This document shows, one piece after another, positions 1 through 5,337 of a stretch of 5,337 nucleotides of DNA. This stretch comes from Terriglobia bacterium (GTDB lineage Bacteria; Acidobacteriota; Terriglobia; UBA7540). The stretch is taken from contig JALHUF010000460.1 of NCBI GenBank assembly GCA_022866195.1, forward strand, positions 1 through 5,337. The letters run 5' to 3'. Below the pieces are notes generated by a model that was not told the DNA's origin, did not search any database, and was given only the letters and a program-made list of their open reading frames with translations. A program made the position numbers and the translations under genes. How positions within the stretch are numbered: position 1 is the first letter of the stretch; each line of letters starts with the position of its first letter.

Positions 1-969
1 CGCGACCTGGCGGACAACACATGGATCGTAAGCTATGGCATAGATAATGCCCCGGTCACGACCTATGCCTACGACCGCGCCAGCAAGAAGGCGACGTTTC
101 TCTTCAGCGACCGCCCGGCTCTCGAGAAGTATAAGTTAGCGAAGATGCAGCCCATTTCATTCCAGGCGCGCGACGAGGTGACGATCTATGGATACCTCAC
201 ACTACCCGTCGGGCTTGAACCCAGGAATCTGCCCATGGTGCTTAACGTCCACGGCGGGCCATGGTTGCGAGACATGTGGGGGCTTGAAAACGAAGTCCAG
301 TGGCTGGCCAACCGCGGCTACGCAGTCTTGCAGATCAACTTCCGTGGCTCGTGGGGCTACGGCAAGGCTTACCTTAATGCCGGCGACCGGGAGTGGGCCG
401 GCAAGATGCACACTGACCTGATCGACGGCAAGAACTGGGCGGTGAAGCAGGGCTATGCCGATCCCAAACAAGTTTGCATCATGGGCTTGAGCTACGGCGG
501 ATATGCCACGCTCGTGGGTCTCACCTTCACTCCCGATGATTTCGTGTGTGGCGTCGATCGTTTTGGCATCTCCAACCTCGTGACGTGGCTCAGCACGATT
601 CCTCCCTACTGGGCCCCCGCCAAATCGCTTCTCAAGAAGCGCGTGGGAGACCTCGAAACCGAGCCGGAGTTTCTGAAATCGCGCTCGCCCCTCTTCAAGG
701 CGGACCAGATCAAGGCGCCGCTGCTGATTGGTCAGGGTGCCAACGATCCTCGGGTGAAGCAGGCCGAAAGCGATCAGATTGTTGAGGCCATGCGGAAGAA
801 CAACAAGCCGGTTGAATACATCGTTTTCCCGGACGAAGGCCACGGCTTTGCGCGACCTGAGAACCGTCTGATATTCTACGCAGCCGCGGAACCTTTCCTG
901 GCGAAATACCTCGGCGGGCGCGCCGAACCGCCCTCGGAGAAAGAGAAGGCGGACGCGTTCCGCAAGTAG
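1..969 (+). CDS. S9-family (prolyl oligopeptidase-like) serine peptidase, C-terminal part
   Basis: The reading frame is open from the first base, so the gene starts left of the window; 322 C-terminal residues are present. Residues 1-50 look like the last strands of a beta-propeller. From about residue 55 an alpha/beta-hydrolase peptidase domain runs to the end. The oxyanion-loop motif HGGPW is followed by the nucleophile elbow GLSYGGYA (Ser164 of the fragment), the acid in GANDPRV (Asp249) and the histidine in [11 protein letters not shown] (His281), so the triad is complete and correctly spaced. Such enzymes (acylaminoacyl-peptidase/dipeptidyl-peptidase type) cleave short peptides, often after secretion; a signal peptide cannot be judged because the N-terminus is missing. 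The tail after about residue 305 is charged and probably disordered. The family is certain; the substrate and S9 subfamily are not. The gene is followed by a likely terminator, so it probably ends its transcript. Confidence 0.95.
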   Translation, partial: RDLADNTWIVSYGIDNAPVTTYAYDRASKKATFLFSDRPALEKYKLAKMQPISFQARDEVTIYGYLTLPVGLEPRNLPMVLNVHGGPWLRDMWGLENEVQWLANRGYAVLQINFRGSWGYGKAYLNAGDREWAGKMHTDLIDGKNWAVKQGYADPKQVCIMGLSYGGYATLVGLTFTPDDFVCGVDRFGISNLVTWLSTIPPYWAPAKSLLKKRVGDLETEPEFLKSRSPLFKADQIKAPLLIGQGANDPRVKQAESDQIVEAMRKNNKPVEYIVFPDEGHGFARPENRLIFYAAAEPFLAKYLGGRAEPPSEKEKADAFRK

Positions 970-990
970 TGTTTAAGCACTCCACTCCCG

Positions 991-1036
991 GGGCGGGGCA
1001 AGCTGTTTGGGCGGCTGGCTCCGCCCGTTGCTTTTT
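991..1036 (+). terminator. likely intrinsic terminator after the S9 peptidase
   Basis: Forty bases after the stop codon, GGGCGG (1009-1014) pairs perfectly with CCGCCC (1021-1026) around a 6-base loop, and a run of five T follows at 1032-1036. GCAA (998-1001) and TTGC (1028-1031) could add an outer stem. An upstream GGGCGG (991-996) can pair with the same CCGCCC arm and extend to nine pairs including one G-U, giving a competing fold with an 18-base loop. The five bases between stem and T-run make it weaker than a textbook terminator. Confidence 0.5.
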
Positions 1037-1132
1037 CCGCCAAGATGCGGGTGCCAGCGGGGAACTATCGGGCCAGGTGCGGGGTGCCAACCGGTTCCGA
1101 AGTACCGCTGGTGGAATCCCACGCGATTGCCC

Positions 1133-1138
1133 TATAGT
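1133..1138 (+). promoter_or_regulatory. possible -10 box for the XRE regulator gene
   Basis: TATAGT matches the sigma70 -10 consensus at five of six positions and lies about 100 bases before the chosen ATG. No convincing -35 box is found 16-18 bases upstream (the sequence there is near GGTGGA), so this is only a weak suggestion. The rest of the 970-1240 gap shows no gene. Confidence 0.25.
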
Positions 1139-1240
1139 TAATAACACCCAAGCGCAAGTGCCGTGATATCGCGCCCTGTTGGTTCCACTTCGGCGCTCGC
1201 AGGCGGGGGAAATACCCGGGATTTTCGACATGCCTTAGCC

Positions 1241-2050
1241 ATGAGGGAACCGTCTTCTTCGACGCCTCCAACCACGACCGGAACTCTCGCCCTTCGCGCC
1301 GGGCAGAAACTGCGGCAGATTCGCGAGCGTCTCAACCTGACGCTGCGCGTCGTCGAGGAAGCTAGCCTCGAGATCGCGGATGCGGAGCGGAGCTCCGACT
1401 ACATTGTCTCTACCGGGCGCCTGAACCAAGTCGAGAACGATGGTTCGCTTCCCAGCATCTACAAGCTGTACAGCCTGGCTGTCATCTATGACATGAGTCT
1501 GGAGGAAGTGCTGGGACTGTACGGGATCAATCTGGGGAAGATGGAGGAGCATCGGCTCAAGGCACCCCACACGCGCACCCGCCGGTTCACGGCAGAGGTG
1601 GGCGACCCCAGTAGGCCCATTCGTTTTCCCGTTCGCTTCGATCCCGGGTTTCGGCCGCAGGATACAGTGTTCCTCTCGCGGGTGATTGAGGAATGGGGAG
1701 AAATCCCGGTAGGGCTGCTGGCCACCCTGGACTTGCGGAAGTTTCTTTACGGGTACATTGGCCTGGAAGACCGCATGATGACGCCGCTGTTGCGGCCCGG
1801 CTCCATCGTCCAGATTGACGAGAGCCGGCGGCGCGTGGTGAACCAGGGGTGGACGACCGAATTTGACCGGCCCATCTACTTCCTGGAACTCCGCTACAGC
1901 TACGAGTGCTGCTGGTGTTTTCAGCGGAGTCGAGAGCTGATGCTGGTCCCCTATCCCCTTTCGCCCTGCGCTCCCCGCACCATCCGCGTTCCCGACGAGG
2001 GAGAAGTGCTAGGACAGGTCGTCGGCGTCGCGATGCGGATCGTCAAGTAG
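1241..2050 (+). CDS. XRE-family transcriptional regulator with degenerate S24 (LexA/CI-like) tail
   Basis: A 269-residue protein, presumably a cytoplasmic DNA-binding regulator. Residues 1-16 are a Ser/Thr/Pro-rich tail. Residues 20-94 form an XRE-type helix-turn-helix: LRQIRERLNLTLRVVEEAS, then about ten extra residues, then the recognition part STGRLNQVEN and PSIYKLYSLAVIYDMSLEEVL. Residues 115-269 resemble the S24 peptidase-like domain of LexA and phage CI: a TPLLRPGSIVQID stretch (181-193) and a final strand EVLGQVVGVAM (255-265). Where cleavable repressors have the catalytic Ser there is EDRMM (176-180, Arg at that place), and the catalytic Lys region reads ECCWC (222-226), so self-cleavage is not expected. 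The ATG at 1241 is preferred because the HTH begins soon after; neither it nor the in-frame GTG at 1163 has a clear ribosome binding site. The 3' end overlaps the convergent gene by 42 bp. The regulated genes are unknown. Confidence 0.85.
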   Translation: MREPSSSTPPTTTGTLALRAGQKLRQIRERLNLTLRVVEEASLEIADAERSSDYIVSTGRLNQVENDGSLPSIYKLYSLAVIYDMSLEEVLGLYGINLGKMEEHRLKAPHTRTRRFTAEVGDPSRPIRFPVRFDPGFRPQDTVFLSRVIEEWGEIPVGLLATLDLRKFLYGYIGLEDRMMTPLLRPGSIVQIDESRRRVVNQGWTTEFDRPIYFLELRYSYECCWCFQRSRELMLVPYPLSPCAPRTIRVPDEGEVLGQVVGVAMRIVK

Positions 2051-2509
2051 TTCCCACAGGTCAGTGGCCCGCAGAACCTGCAGGATAATCTCCACGTTCT
2101 TGGTGAACAGTTCCCGGGCCAGGGGGTGGCAGTCCTCGGGCGGCAGTATCTGGTAGGCTCGCAGACGCTGCCACACTTCCACCAGCCGTGATTTATCGGT
2201 CTTCAGGGACTCGAAGAAGTGGAGCAGGTCCTGTGTCTGCTCTTGCAGAGGCTGCGCGACTAAGGCCTCGAAGACGCGGGCGTGGCACCACCGCAAAGCT
2301 TCATCTACGGCCTCGCTGGAGTGCCGGGTTTCCAGGCCATAGTGGTGGTAGCGGCCGGTGTTATGGTCGCGCAGCGAAGCCAGGTAGATCAAACGGTTAA
2401 AAGTCCCCTTCACGGCTTCCAGGGTGCGATCCTGGAAATCACGCACGACTGACTGACCCTCAGCGGTCAGGGAGCTCTTTTCGCTCGGAGTATCCGATAA
2501 GGGAACCAT
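2009..2509 (-). CDS. conserved-looking hypothetical protein, all-helical, histidine-rich centre
   Basis: A 166-residue protein that I cannot assign to a named family. It has no signal peptide or membrane segment, so it is probably cytoplasmic, and the predicted fold is mainly helical. The central part, residues 40-80, reads like a conserved core: LIYLASLRDHNTGRYHHYG, then ALRWCHARVFEAL, with His49, His55, His56, His63 and His76 and an RD-x(3)-TGRYxHxG pattern. I have an impression of similar small proteins in Acidobacteriota genomes but could not check it. Residues 90-155 look like amphipathic helices (EQTQDLLHFFESL, LVEVWQRLRAYQILP), and the end is acidic (DDPHRDADDLS). ATG 2509 is the only Met near the start; its Shine-Dalgarno is weak (GAGG about 12 bases upstream). 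A good extended -10 promoter lies 60-70 bases upstream, so it is probably transcribed on its own although it follows the polyamine genes on the same strand. Confidence 0.75.
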   Translation of the reverse strand: MVPLSDTPSEKSSLTAEGQSVVRDFQDRTLEAVKGTFNRLIYLASLRDHNTGRYHHYGLETRHSSEAVDEALRWCHARVFEALVAQPLQEQTQDLLHFFESLKTDKSRLVEVWQRLRAYQILPPEDCHPLARELFTKNVEIILQVLRATDLWELLDDPHRDADDLS

Positions 2510-2571
2510 TGTCCGGGAGAGCCTCAGACTCCTGCACTCCGGGAATCCAGCCGGACTGCATGCTCGCTGGG

Positions 2572-2580
2572 ATTATACCA
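2572..2580 (-). promoter_or_regulatory. extended -10 promoter for the 166-residue hypothetical gene
   Basis: Read on the - strand the sequence is TGGTATAAT: a perfect sigma70 -10 hexamer (2572-2577) with the TGn extension directly upstream. The 17-base-distant -35 position is poor (CCAGGG), which is normal for extended -10 promoters. The start would fall near 2565, giving a leader of about 56 bases. The hexamer sits inside a short inverted repeat, GGGAT (2569-2573) and ATCCC (2580-2584), that could bind a repressor. Confidence 0.6.
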
Positions 2581-2711
2581 TCCCGCGCCCACAGCCCTGG
2601 AGGAACGAGAGATTTCTGCCCGGGTGGCGGGTTCGACAGTCAGGCAGTTGGCAGGCGAGGAAGACGGCATCGCACTCCGGCGCTGGAGGGCACGGAACCG
2701 TTCAGCCGGCG

Positions 2712-3749
2712 CTAGCGGGGAAACGAGAACTTGAGCTCTCGGCCCATCTTGAAGACCGGCTTCTTCCGCCGCCGAATCAAAGCGGCATCTTCCGAAAGGG
2801 CGGTGACGAGGAGCGGCATGGCAATCGTCGAGTCGCAATGGACGGTGACCATGGTGGCGTCCGGGGCGATCTTGCCCCAGCTCTGGGCTTCCTCGAACGT
2901 GCAGCCCGAAAGCCCGCCCCAGTGGGCTGGATCGGTAATCACCTGGATCGCATACTTGTGGCCGCTGTGTGCCTGGCGAATGAAGGTGGCAGTCACCTCG
3001 CTTTGCTGAATGAAGTTCTTGGGCGTTCCGCCGCCAAAATAGATAACCCCGCTGGCGGGCGATTCACCCGCCAGCCGCGCCGTCTCCAGCACATCCCCCA
3101 TGACATCGAACGTCAGGTGGTTCTTCCTCAGGTAGCGGTTCTCGGCGATGCCGATGCCGATGGAAGAGTCGCCCACCGCCGGGCAGTAGAGCGGAACACC
3201 CGCCTTGTACGCGGCCGTGACAATGCCGTCCTCCTTGGCGCGCTTGGAGAACTCCTTGCCCAGGAGGTAGAGGAATTCGCGAGTGGTATAGGGGCGCGAC
3301 TGGTCCAGGGTCGCCGCGAAGCGCCCGATCAAGGCATCCTCTTCGCGGAATTCCTCCTCATCGGCCAAGGTGTCGTACATGCGATCGATCAGATTCTTTT
3401 GTAAGGTGACGTCGTCGACGTTAGGCGAGCCCTGGAAGTGGAACCGCCCCAGAGTCTCGTGGAGGTCGTGGAAGAAGTTGGCGCCGGTGGAGACCAGGCA
3501 GTCGATCAAGCGGTGCTTGATCAAGTAGACGACCAGGCGCCGCAGGCCGGCGGGAACCATGGCCCCGGCCATGCCCATCATGATCATTATCCGGTCCTGC
3601 AGCATCCGACGCCAGATCTGGTAGGCGGCGCCCAGATTACGTGCCTGGAAGGAAATCCCCTGCATCTTTTCGAGCAGGGCCGCGGCGTTCTTGTGACGAT
3701 CGACCGTGACCGGCCGGGTGGGGCGCGACAGCATCTCGTGTTTGCGCAT
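2712..3749 (-). CDS. deoxyhypusine synthase family protein (probable polyamine aminobutyltransferase)
   Basis: A 345-residue protein with full-length deoxyhypusine-synthase (DHS) architecture; a cytosolic NAD-dependent enzyme is expected. Family marks are STGANFFHDLH (87-97), CPAVGDSSIG (189-198), the NAD-loop motif GGGTPKN (239-245) and EEAQSWGKI (286-294), whose Lys293 matches the lysine that carries the aminobutyl imine intermediate in the human enzyme (Lys329). DHS moves a 4-aminobutyl group from spermidine to eIF5A. Bacteria lack eIF5A, and relatives in bacteria and plants act as homospermidine synthases, so a small amine is the likelier acceptor. By alignment from memory, human spermidine contacts Asp243, His288 and Asp316 are here Ile199, Asn245 and Leu280, while Glu323 and Trp327 are kept (Glu287, Trp291); the substrate may therefore differ. 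The ATG at 3749 has a good GAGGGAG site 4 bases upstream. The gene follows the arginine decarboxylase after 102 bp with no promoter or terminator seen between, which suggests one operon. Confidence 0.9.
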   Translation of the reverse strand: MRKHEMLSRPTRPVTVDRHKNAAALLEKMQGISFQARNLGAAYQIWRRMLQDRIMIMMGMAGAMVPAGLRRLVVYLIKHRLIDCLVSTGANFFHDLHETLGRFHFQGSPNVDDVTLQKNLIDRMYDTLADEEEFREEDALIGRFAATLDQSRPYTTREFLYLLGKEFSKRAKEDGIVTAAYKAGVPLYCPAVGDSSIGIGIAENRYLRKNHLTFDVMGDVLETARLAGESPASGVIYFGGGTPKNFIQQSEVTATFIRQAHSGHKYAIQVITDPAHWGGLSGCTFEEAQSWGKIAPDATMVTVHCDSTIAMPLLVTALSEDAALIRRRKKPVFKMGRELKFSFPR

Positions 3750-3753
3750 GCTA

Positions 3754-3760
3754 CTCCCTC
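3754..3760 (-). promoter_or_regulatory. ribosome binding site of the DHS-family gene
   Basis: On the - strand GAGGGAG lies 4 bases before the ATG at 3749. It is the strongest Shine-Dalgarno on this strand and fixes that start over the in-frame Met five codons later. Confidence 0.6.
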
Positions 3761-3851
3761 AGATTCTCAAGTCCTGGTGGAACTTTCTGTGGAGATGGCT
3801 CGCGGTCGGGTCAGCGGGTGCCGACTGGCCGGCGGCAGCGCGCCCGGGAGA

Positions 3852-4406
3852 CTATTCGCCGACGCCCAACAAAATGGACGCGGCCAGAACCGTCGTCCAG
3901 AGGCCCCGCTTGTCCCCGATCGCGGACTGGGTAATGTGCATGGTCCGGACAATTTTGTTCGAGATGCGGTAGATTTCCTTCTTTTCATCCCAGCTCCGGT
4001 CCGGATCGAATTCAACGCCAAGCGTTGTCGCGAGCATCTCGGCGGCCAGTTCCTCCGCATACTCCCCGGCGACCTCCTCTGTCTCGCCGAACGAGTGATG
4101 TTCGGAGAGGTACCCGAATGTGTTCCGGTCGGTGGGAATGGCGACGCCCACCGAAGCGGCGATCAGCCGGTGAGGTTCGCGCATGGAGTTCTCGCTCATC
4201 ACACAAAAGGTGACTTGCCCCGGCTTGATTTCCTTCATGCCTTCGGAGCGGGAAATCAACTTGCACCGCGGGGGGAAAATGCTTGAGACGCGCACCAGGT
4301 TGCAGGCGGCTATTCCCGCCGAGCGGAGAGCCAGTTCGAAACTGGTCAGTTTCTCGCGGTGCTTGCCGACGCCCTTCGTCAGGAACATCCTCTTGGGTAC
4401 GAACAT
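3852..4406 (-). CDS. pdaD: pyruvoyl-dependent arginine decarboxylase
   Basis: A 184-residue PvlArgDC, which converts arginine to agmatine and CO2 as the first step of polyamine synthesis. The enzyme is made as an inactive proenzyme that cuts itself at a Ser-Ser bond and turns the second Ser into a pyruvoyl cofactor; here this is Ser41-Ser42 in [10 protein letters not shown]. The start [19 protein letters not shown], the core [12 protein letters not shown] (80-91), [22 protein letters not shown] (99-120, with the acidic cluster near the family's proposed proton donor) and the end [22 protein letters not shown] (152-173) are all family hallmarks, and length is normal. ATG 4406 is chosen because the conserved region begins at once; the frame stays open to a TTG at 4478, which would add 24 unconserved residues. 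The Shine-Dalgarno is weak (GGCGGA 9 bases upstream; a better GAGGAG at 4431-4436 is too far away). It is first in an operon with the DHS-family gene and divergent from glnA. Confidence 0.93.
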   Translation of the reverse strand: MFVPKRMFLTKGVGKHREKLTSFELALRSAGIAACNLVRVSSIFPPRCKLISRSEGMKEIKPGQVTFCVMSENSMREPHRLIAASVGVAIPTDRNTFGYLSEHHSFGETEEVAGEYAEELAAEMLATTLGVEFDPDRSWDEKKEIYRISNKIVRTMHITQSAIGDKRGLWTTVLAASILLGVGE

Positions 4407-4514
4407 CCGCTTTGGTCCGCCTTTTTTGGTCTCCTCGCGAAAATCACACAGCCCCGCGCCCAGTTGGTGGCGCGTCAATTCTGGTTTCTTACCACGCAGG
4501 GGCGACGGTTCGCT

Positions 4515-4544
4515 AAGCTAACAAAAAGGAAAGAAAAGTGTCAA
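4515..4544 (-). promoter_or_regulatory. sigma70-like promoter for pdaD and the DHS-family gene
   Basis: On the - strand a perfect -35 box TTGACA (4539-4544) is followed after 18 bases by TAGCTT (4515-4520), a weak -10 box that keeps the key T, A and final T. The spacer is almost pure pyrimidine on this strand. Transcription would begin near 4508. Confidence 0.45.
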
Positions 4545-4561
4545 TGAGATTTTCGCCCGCG

Positions 4562-4581
4562 CCCCAGGGTCGCAACTGGGG
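4562..4581. repeat. inverted repeat between the divergent promoters, distal
   Basis: CCCCAG (4562-4567) and CTGGGG (4576-4581) form a perfect 6-bp inverted repeat with an 8-base centre. It lies about 18 bp from the pdaD -35 box and 10 bp from the second repeat. No T-run follows in either direction, so an operator or structural role is likelier than termination. Confidence 0.4.
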
Positions 4582-4590
4582 GTGACGAGT

Positions 4591-4616
4591 CCGCGCGAAC
4601 GGCGTGTTCCGCGCGG
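4591..4616. repeat. long GC-rich inverted repeat upstream of the glnA promoter
   Basis: CCGCGCGAAC (4591-4600) pairs with GTTCCGCGCGG (4606-4616) over ten base pairs with a single bulged C (4609) around a 5-base loop. It ends 13 bp before the glnA -35 box. No T-run follows. The position suits a regulator binding site, or a hairpin on any read-through transcript. Confidence 0.5.
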
Positions 4617-4629
4617 TGAGCGGTGGGGC

Positions 4630-4658
4630 TTGACTAACATATTCCTGCGGGATATGGT
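4630..4658 (+). promoter_or_regulatory. glnA: sigma70-like promoter of glnA
   Basis: TTGACT (4630-4635; five of six consensus) and TATGGT (4653-4658; four of six, with the key T, A and final T) are separated by the ideal 17 bases. The start would be near 4665, giving a leader of about 65 bases. No convincing sigma54 (-24/-12) element is seen. Confidence 0.6.
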
Positions 4659-4663
4659 AGCGG

Positions 4664-4680
4664 GCTGGTATCACTCCAGC
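4664..4680 (+). repeat. small hairpin at the start of the glnA leader
   Basis: GCTGG (4664-4668) and CCAGC (4676-4680) pair around a 7-base loop, right at the predicted transcript start. A 5' stem-loop of this kind could stabilise the mRNA or mark an operator overlapping the start site. Confidence 0.3.
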
Positions 4681-4721
4681 ATCCATTTCTGCGGCTTATC
4701 GTGCGCCAAAAAGATTTTTAT

Positions 4722-4726
4722 GGAGG
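4722..4726 (+). promoter_or_regulatory. glnA: ribosome binding site of glnA
   Basis: A full GGAGG lies 4 bases before the ATG at 4731 and settles this start codon. It is preceded by an A/T-rich stretch (4708-4720), which should keep the site unpaired. Confidence 0.75.
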
Positions 4727-4730
4727 TTCC

Positions 4731-5337
4731 ATGAACCCGAAGGCCGTCTTGGAATTTGCCGCTGCCAACAGCGCTAAGATTGTCGACATCCGCTTTACGG
4801 ACCTTCCCGGGCTATGGCATCACATTTCCTTTCCCCTCCATGTGCTGGAGGAGAGTTCCTTTGAAGACGGGTTCGGCATGGATGGCTCCAGCATTCGCGG
4901 CTGGGCGGCCATTCACGAGAGCGACATGCTGCTGGTTCCTGACCCGGGCTGGTACATGCTGGATCCCTTCACCGATGTGCCCACCCTGGTCATGATCGGA
5001 GATATCGTTGACCCGGTCACCAAGGAGCATTATCTGAAAGATCCGCGGCATGTCGCCAAGAAGGCGGAGACCTATTTGGCTTACACCGGGATTGCTGACA
5101 CGGCTTACTTCGGCGCGGAAGCCGAGTTCTTTATCTTCGACAACATCCGCTTCGACCAAGCGCAGCAGCACGGGTATTACTTCATCGACGCGGAAGAGGG
5201 CCGCTGGAATTCCGGACGCGAGAAGGATAACCTCGGCTACCGCCCGCGGTATAAGGAAGGCTATTTCCCCGTCCCTCCCACCGACCACTATCAGGATTTG
5301 CGCAGCGAAATGGTCCTGGCGATGGAAAAGGCGGGGC
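4731..5337 (+). CDS. glnA: type I glutamine synthetase, N-terminal part
   Basis: The first 202 residues (of about 470 expected) of the enzyme that makes glutamine from glutamate, ammonia and ATP; the gene runs off the right edge. The N-terminal beta-grasp domain covers residues 1-100, with VDIRFTDLPGLWHH (18-31) and the loop MDGSSIRGW (50-58), whose Asp51 matches the ammonium-binding Asp50 of the E. coli enzyme. Phe is usual before DGSS; Met is found here. IHESDMLLVPD (61-71) and DPFTDVPTL (78-86) are typical. The catalytic domain begins with YFGAEAEFFIFD (126-137), whose Glu130 and Glu132 are metal ligands, then GYFPVPP (177-183) and DLRSEM (189-194). The adenylylation tyrosine lies outside the window, so the alpha/beta subtype is open. 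The protein works as a cytosolic dodecamer. The gene has its own promoter and strong ribosome binding site and diverges from the polyamine operon. Confidence 0.96.
   Translation, partial: MNPKAVLEFAAANSAKIVDIRFTDLPGLWHHISFPLHVLEESSFEDGFGMDGSSIRGWAAIHESDMLLVPDPGWYMLDPFTDVPTLVMIGDIVDPVTKEHYLKDPRHVAKKAETYLAYTGIADTAYFGAEAEFFIFDNIRFDQAQQHGYYFIDAEEGRWNSGREKDNLGYRPRYKEGYFPVPPTDHYQDLRSEMVLAMEKAG

Larger units (their letters stand above)
4407..4730. other. divergent control region between pdaD and glnA
   Basis: This 324-bp gap holds no gene that I can support. It contains a - strand promoter for pdaD (4515-4544), a + strand promoter for glnA (4630-4658), two adjacent inverted repeats between the two -35 boxes (4562-4581 and 4591-4616), a short hairpin in the glnA leader (4664-4680) and an A-rich purine run (4520-4540). 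The pdaD leader would be about 100 bases long. Confidence 0.7.

Noticed and set aside
202..843. 213-residue open frame antisense to the S9 peptidase
   Set aside because: It lies wholly inside a gene with an intact catalytic triad on the other strand and its translation shows no recognisable motif; it follows from GC-rich codon usage.
969..1166. 65-residue open frame just after the S9 peptidase
   Set aside because: It runs through the putative terminator hairpin, has no ribosome binding site and no protein-like pattern.
1163..1240. GTG start at 1163 adding 26 residues to the XRE regulator
   Set aside because: The added stretch is Gly/Ser/Arg rich, unlike a conserved N-terminus, and has no ribosome binding site. 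The ATG at 1241 also lacks one, so the choice is not final.
2677..2713. Direct repeat CCGGCGCT at 2677-2684 and 2706-2713
   Set aside because: Eight bases of GC-rich sequence at the end of a gene are likely by chance; there is no mobile element or attachment-site context.
2838..3404. 188-residue + strand open frame antisense to the DHS-like gene
   Set aside because: Complement of a well-supported coding region; no ribosome binding site or known motif.
3438..4286. 282-residue + strand open frame across the DHS-like gene and pdaD
   Set aside because: Both opposite genes have clear family motifs over their whole length, and this frame is low-complexity (Gly, Pro, Arg, His rich) without a domain.
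4520..4540. A-rich purine run resembling a terminator tract on the - strand
   Set aside because: No stem precedes it on that strand, and it sits in the spacer of the likely pdaD promoter.
4617..4730. sigma54 promoter for glnA
   Set aside because: No GG/GC pair with the correct -24/-12 spacing was found; the TTGACT-17-TATGGT arrangement explains expression better.
4812..5288. 158-residue - strand open frame inside glnA
   Set aside because: The + strand matches glutamine synthetase residue by residue here.

Overview
This is a GC-rich bacterial window with five genes plus a sixth cut by the right edge. No RNA gene, insertion sequence, CRISPR array or phage gene is visible. The style of the encoded proteins suggests an Acidobacteriota member, perhaps of the Solibacter/Bryobacter type. 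The pointers are a long XRE regulator with an unusual helix-turn-helix and a degenerate LexA/CI-like tail, a bacterial deoxyhypusine-synthase-like protein, and a pyruvoyl-type arginine decarboxylase. This placement is inferred from family resemblance; there is no marker gene to prove it.

Left part (1-1240): the C-terminal half of an S9-family (prolyl oligopeptidase-like) serine peptidase enters from the left edge and ends at 969 with its whole catalytic triad. A likely intrinsic terminator follows at about 1009-1036, then a leader of roughly 200 bp. Middle left (1241-2509): an XRE-type regulator on the + strand converges on a small helical protein of unknown function on the - strand, and the two overlap tail to tail by 42 bp. 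The small gene has its own good extended -10 promoter at about 2572-2580.

Middle right (2712-4406, - strand): a two-gene polyamine module. Pyruvoyl-dependent arginine decarboxylase (arginine to agmatine) is followed 102 bp later by a deoxyhypusine-synthase-family protein. Bacteria do not have the eIF5A substrate of true deoxyhypusine synthase. The protein keeps the catalytic lysine but has lost three residues that hold spermidine in the human enzyme, so it probably makes or modifies a small polyamine such as homospermidine, or an agmatine-derived one. This is the most interesting part of the window.

Right part (4407-5337): a divergent control region of 324 bp separates the polyamine operon from glnA (type I glutamine synthetase, 5' part only). 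It has a sigma70-like promoter facing each way and two adjacent inverted repeats between the two -35 boxes, which could coordinate arginine/polyamine and glutamine metabolism. That link is inference from layout.
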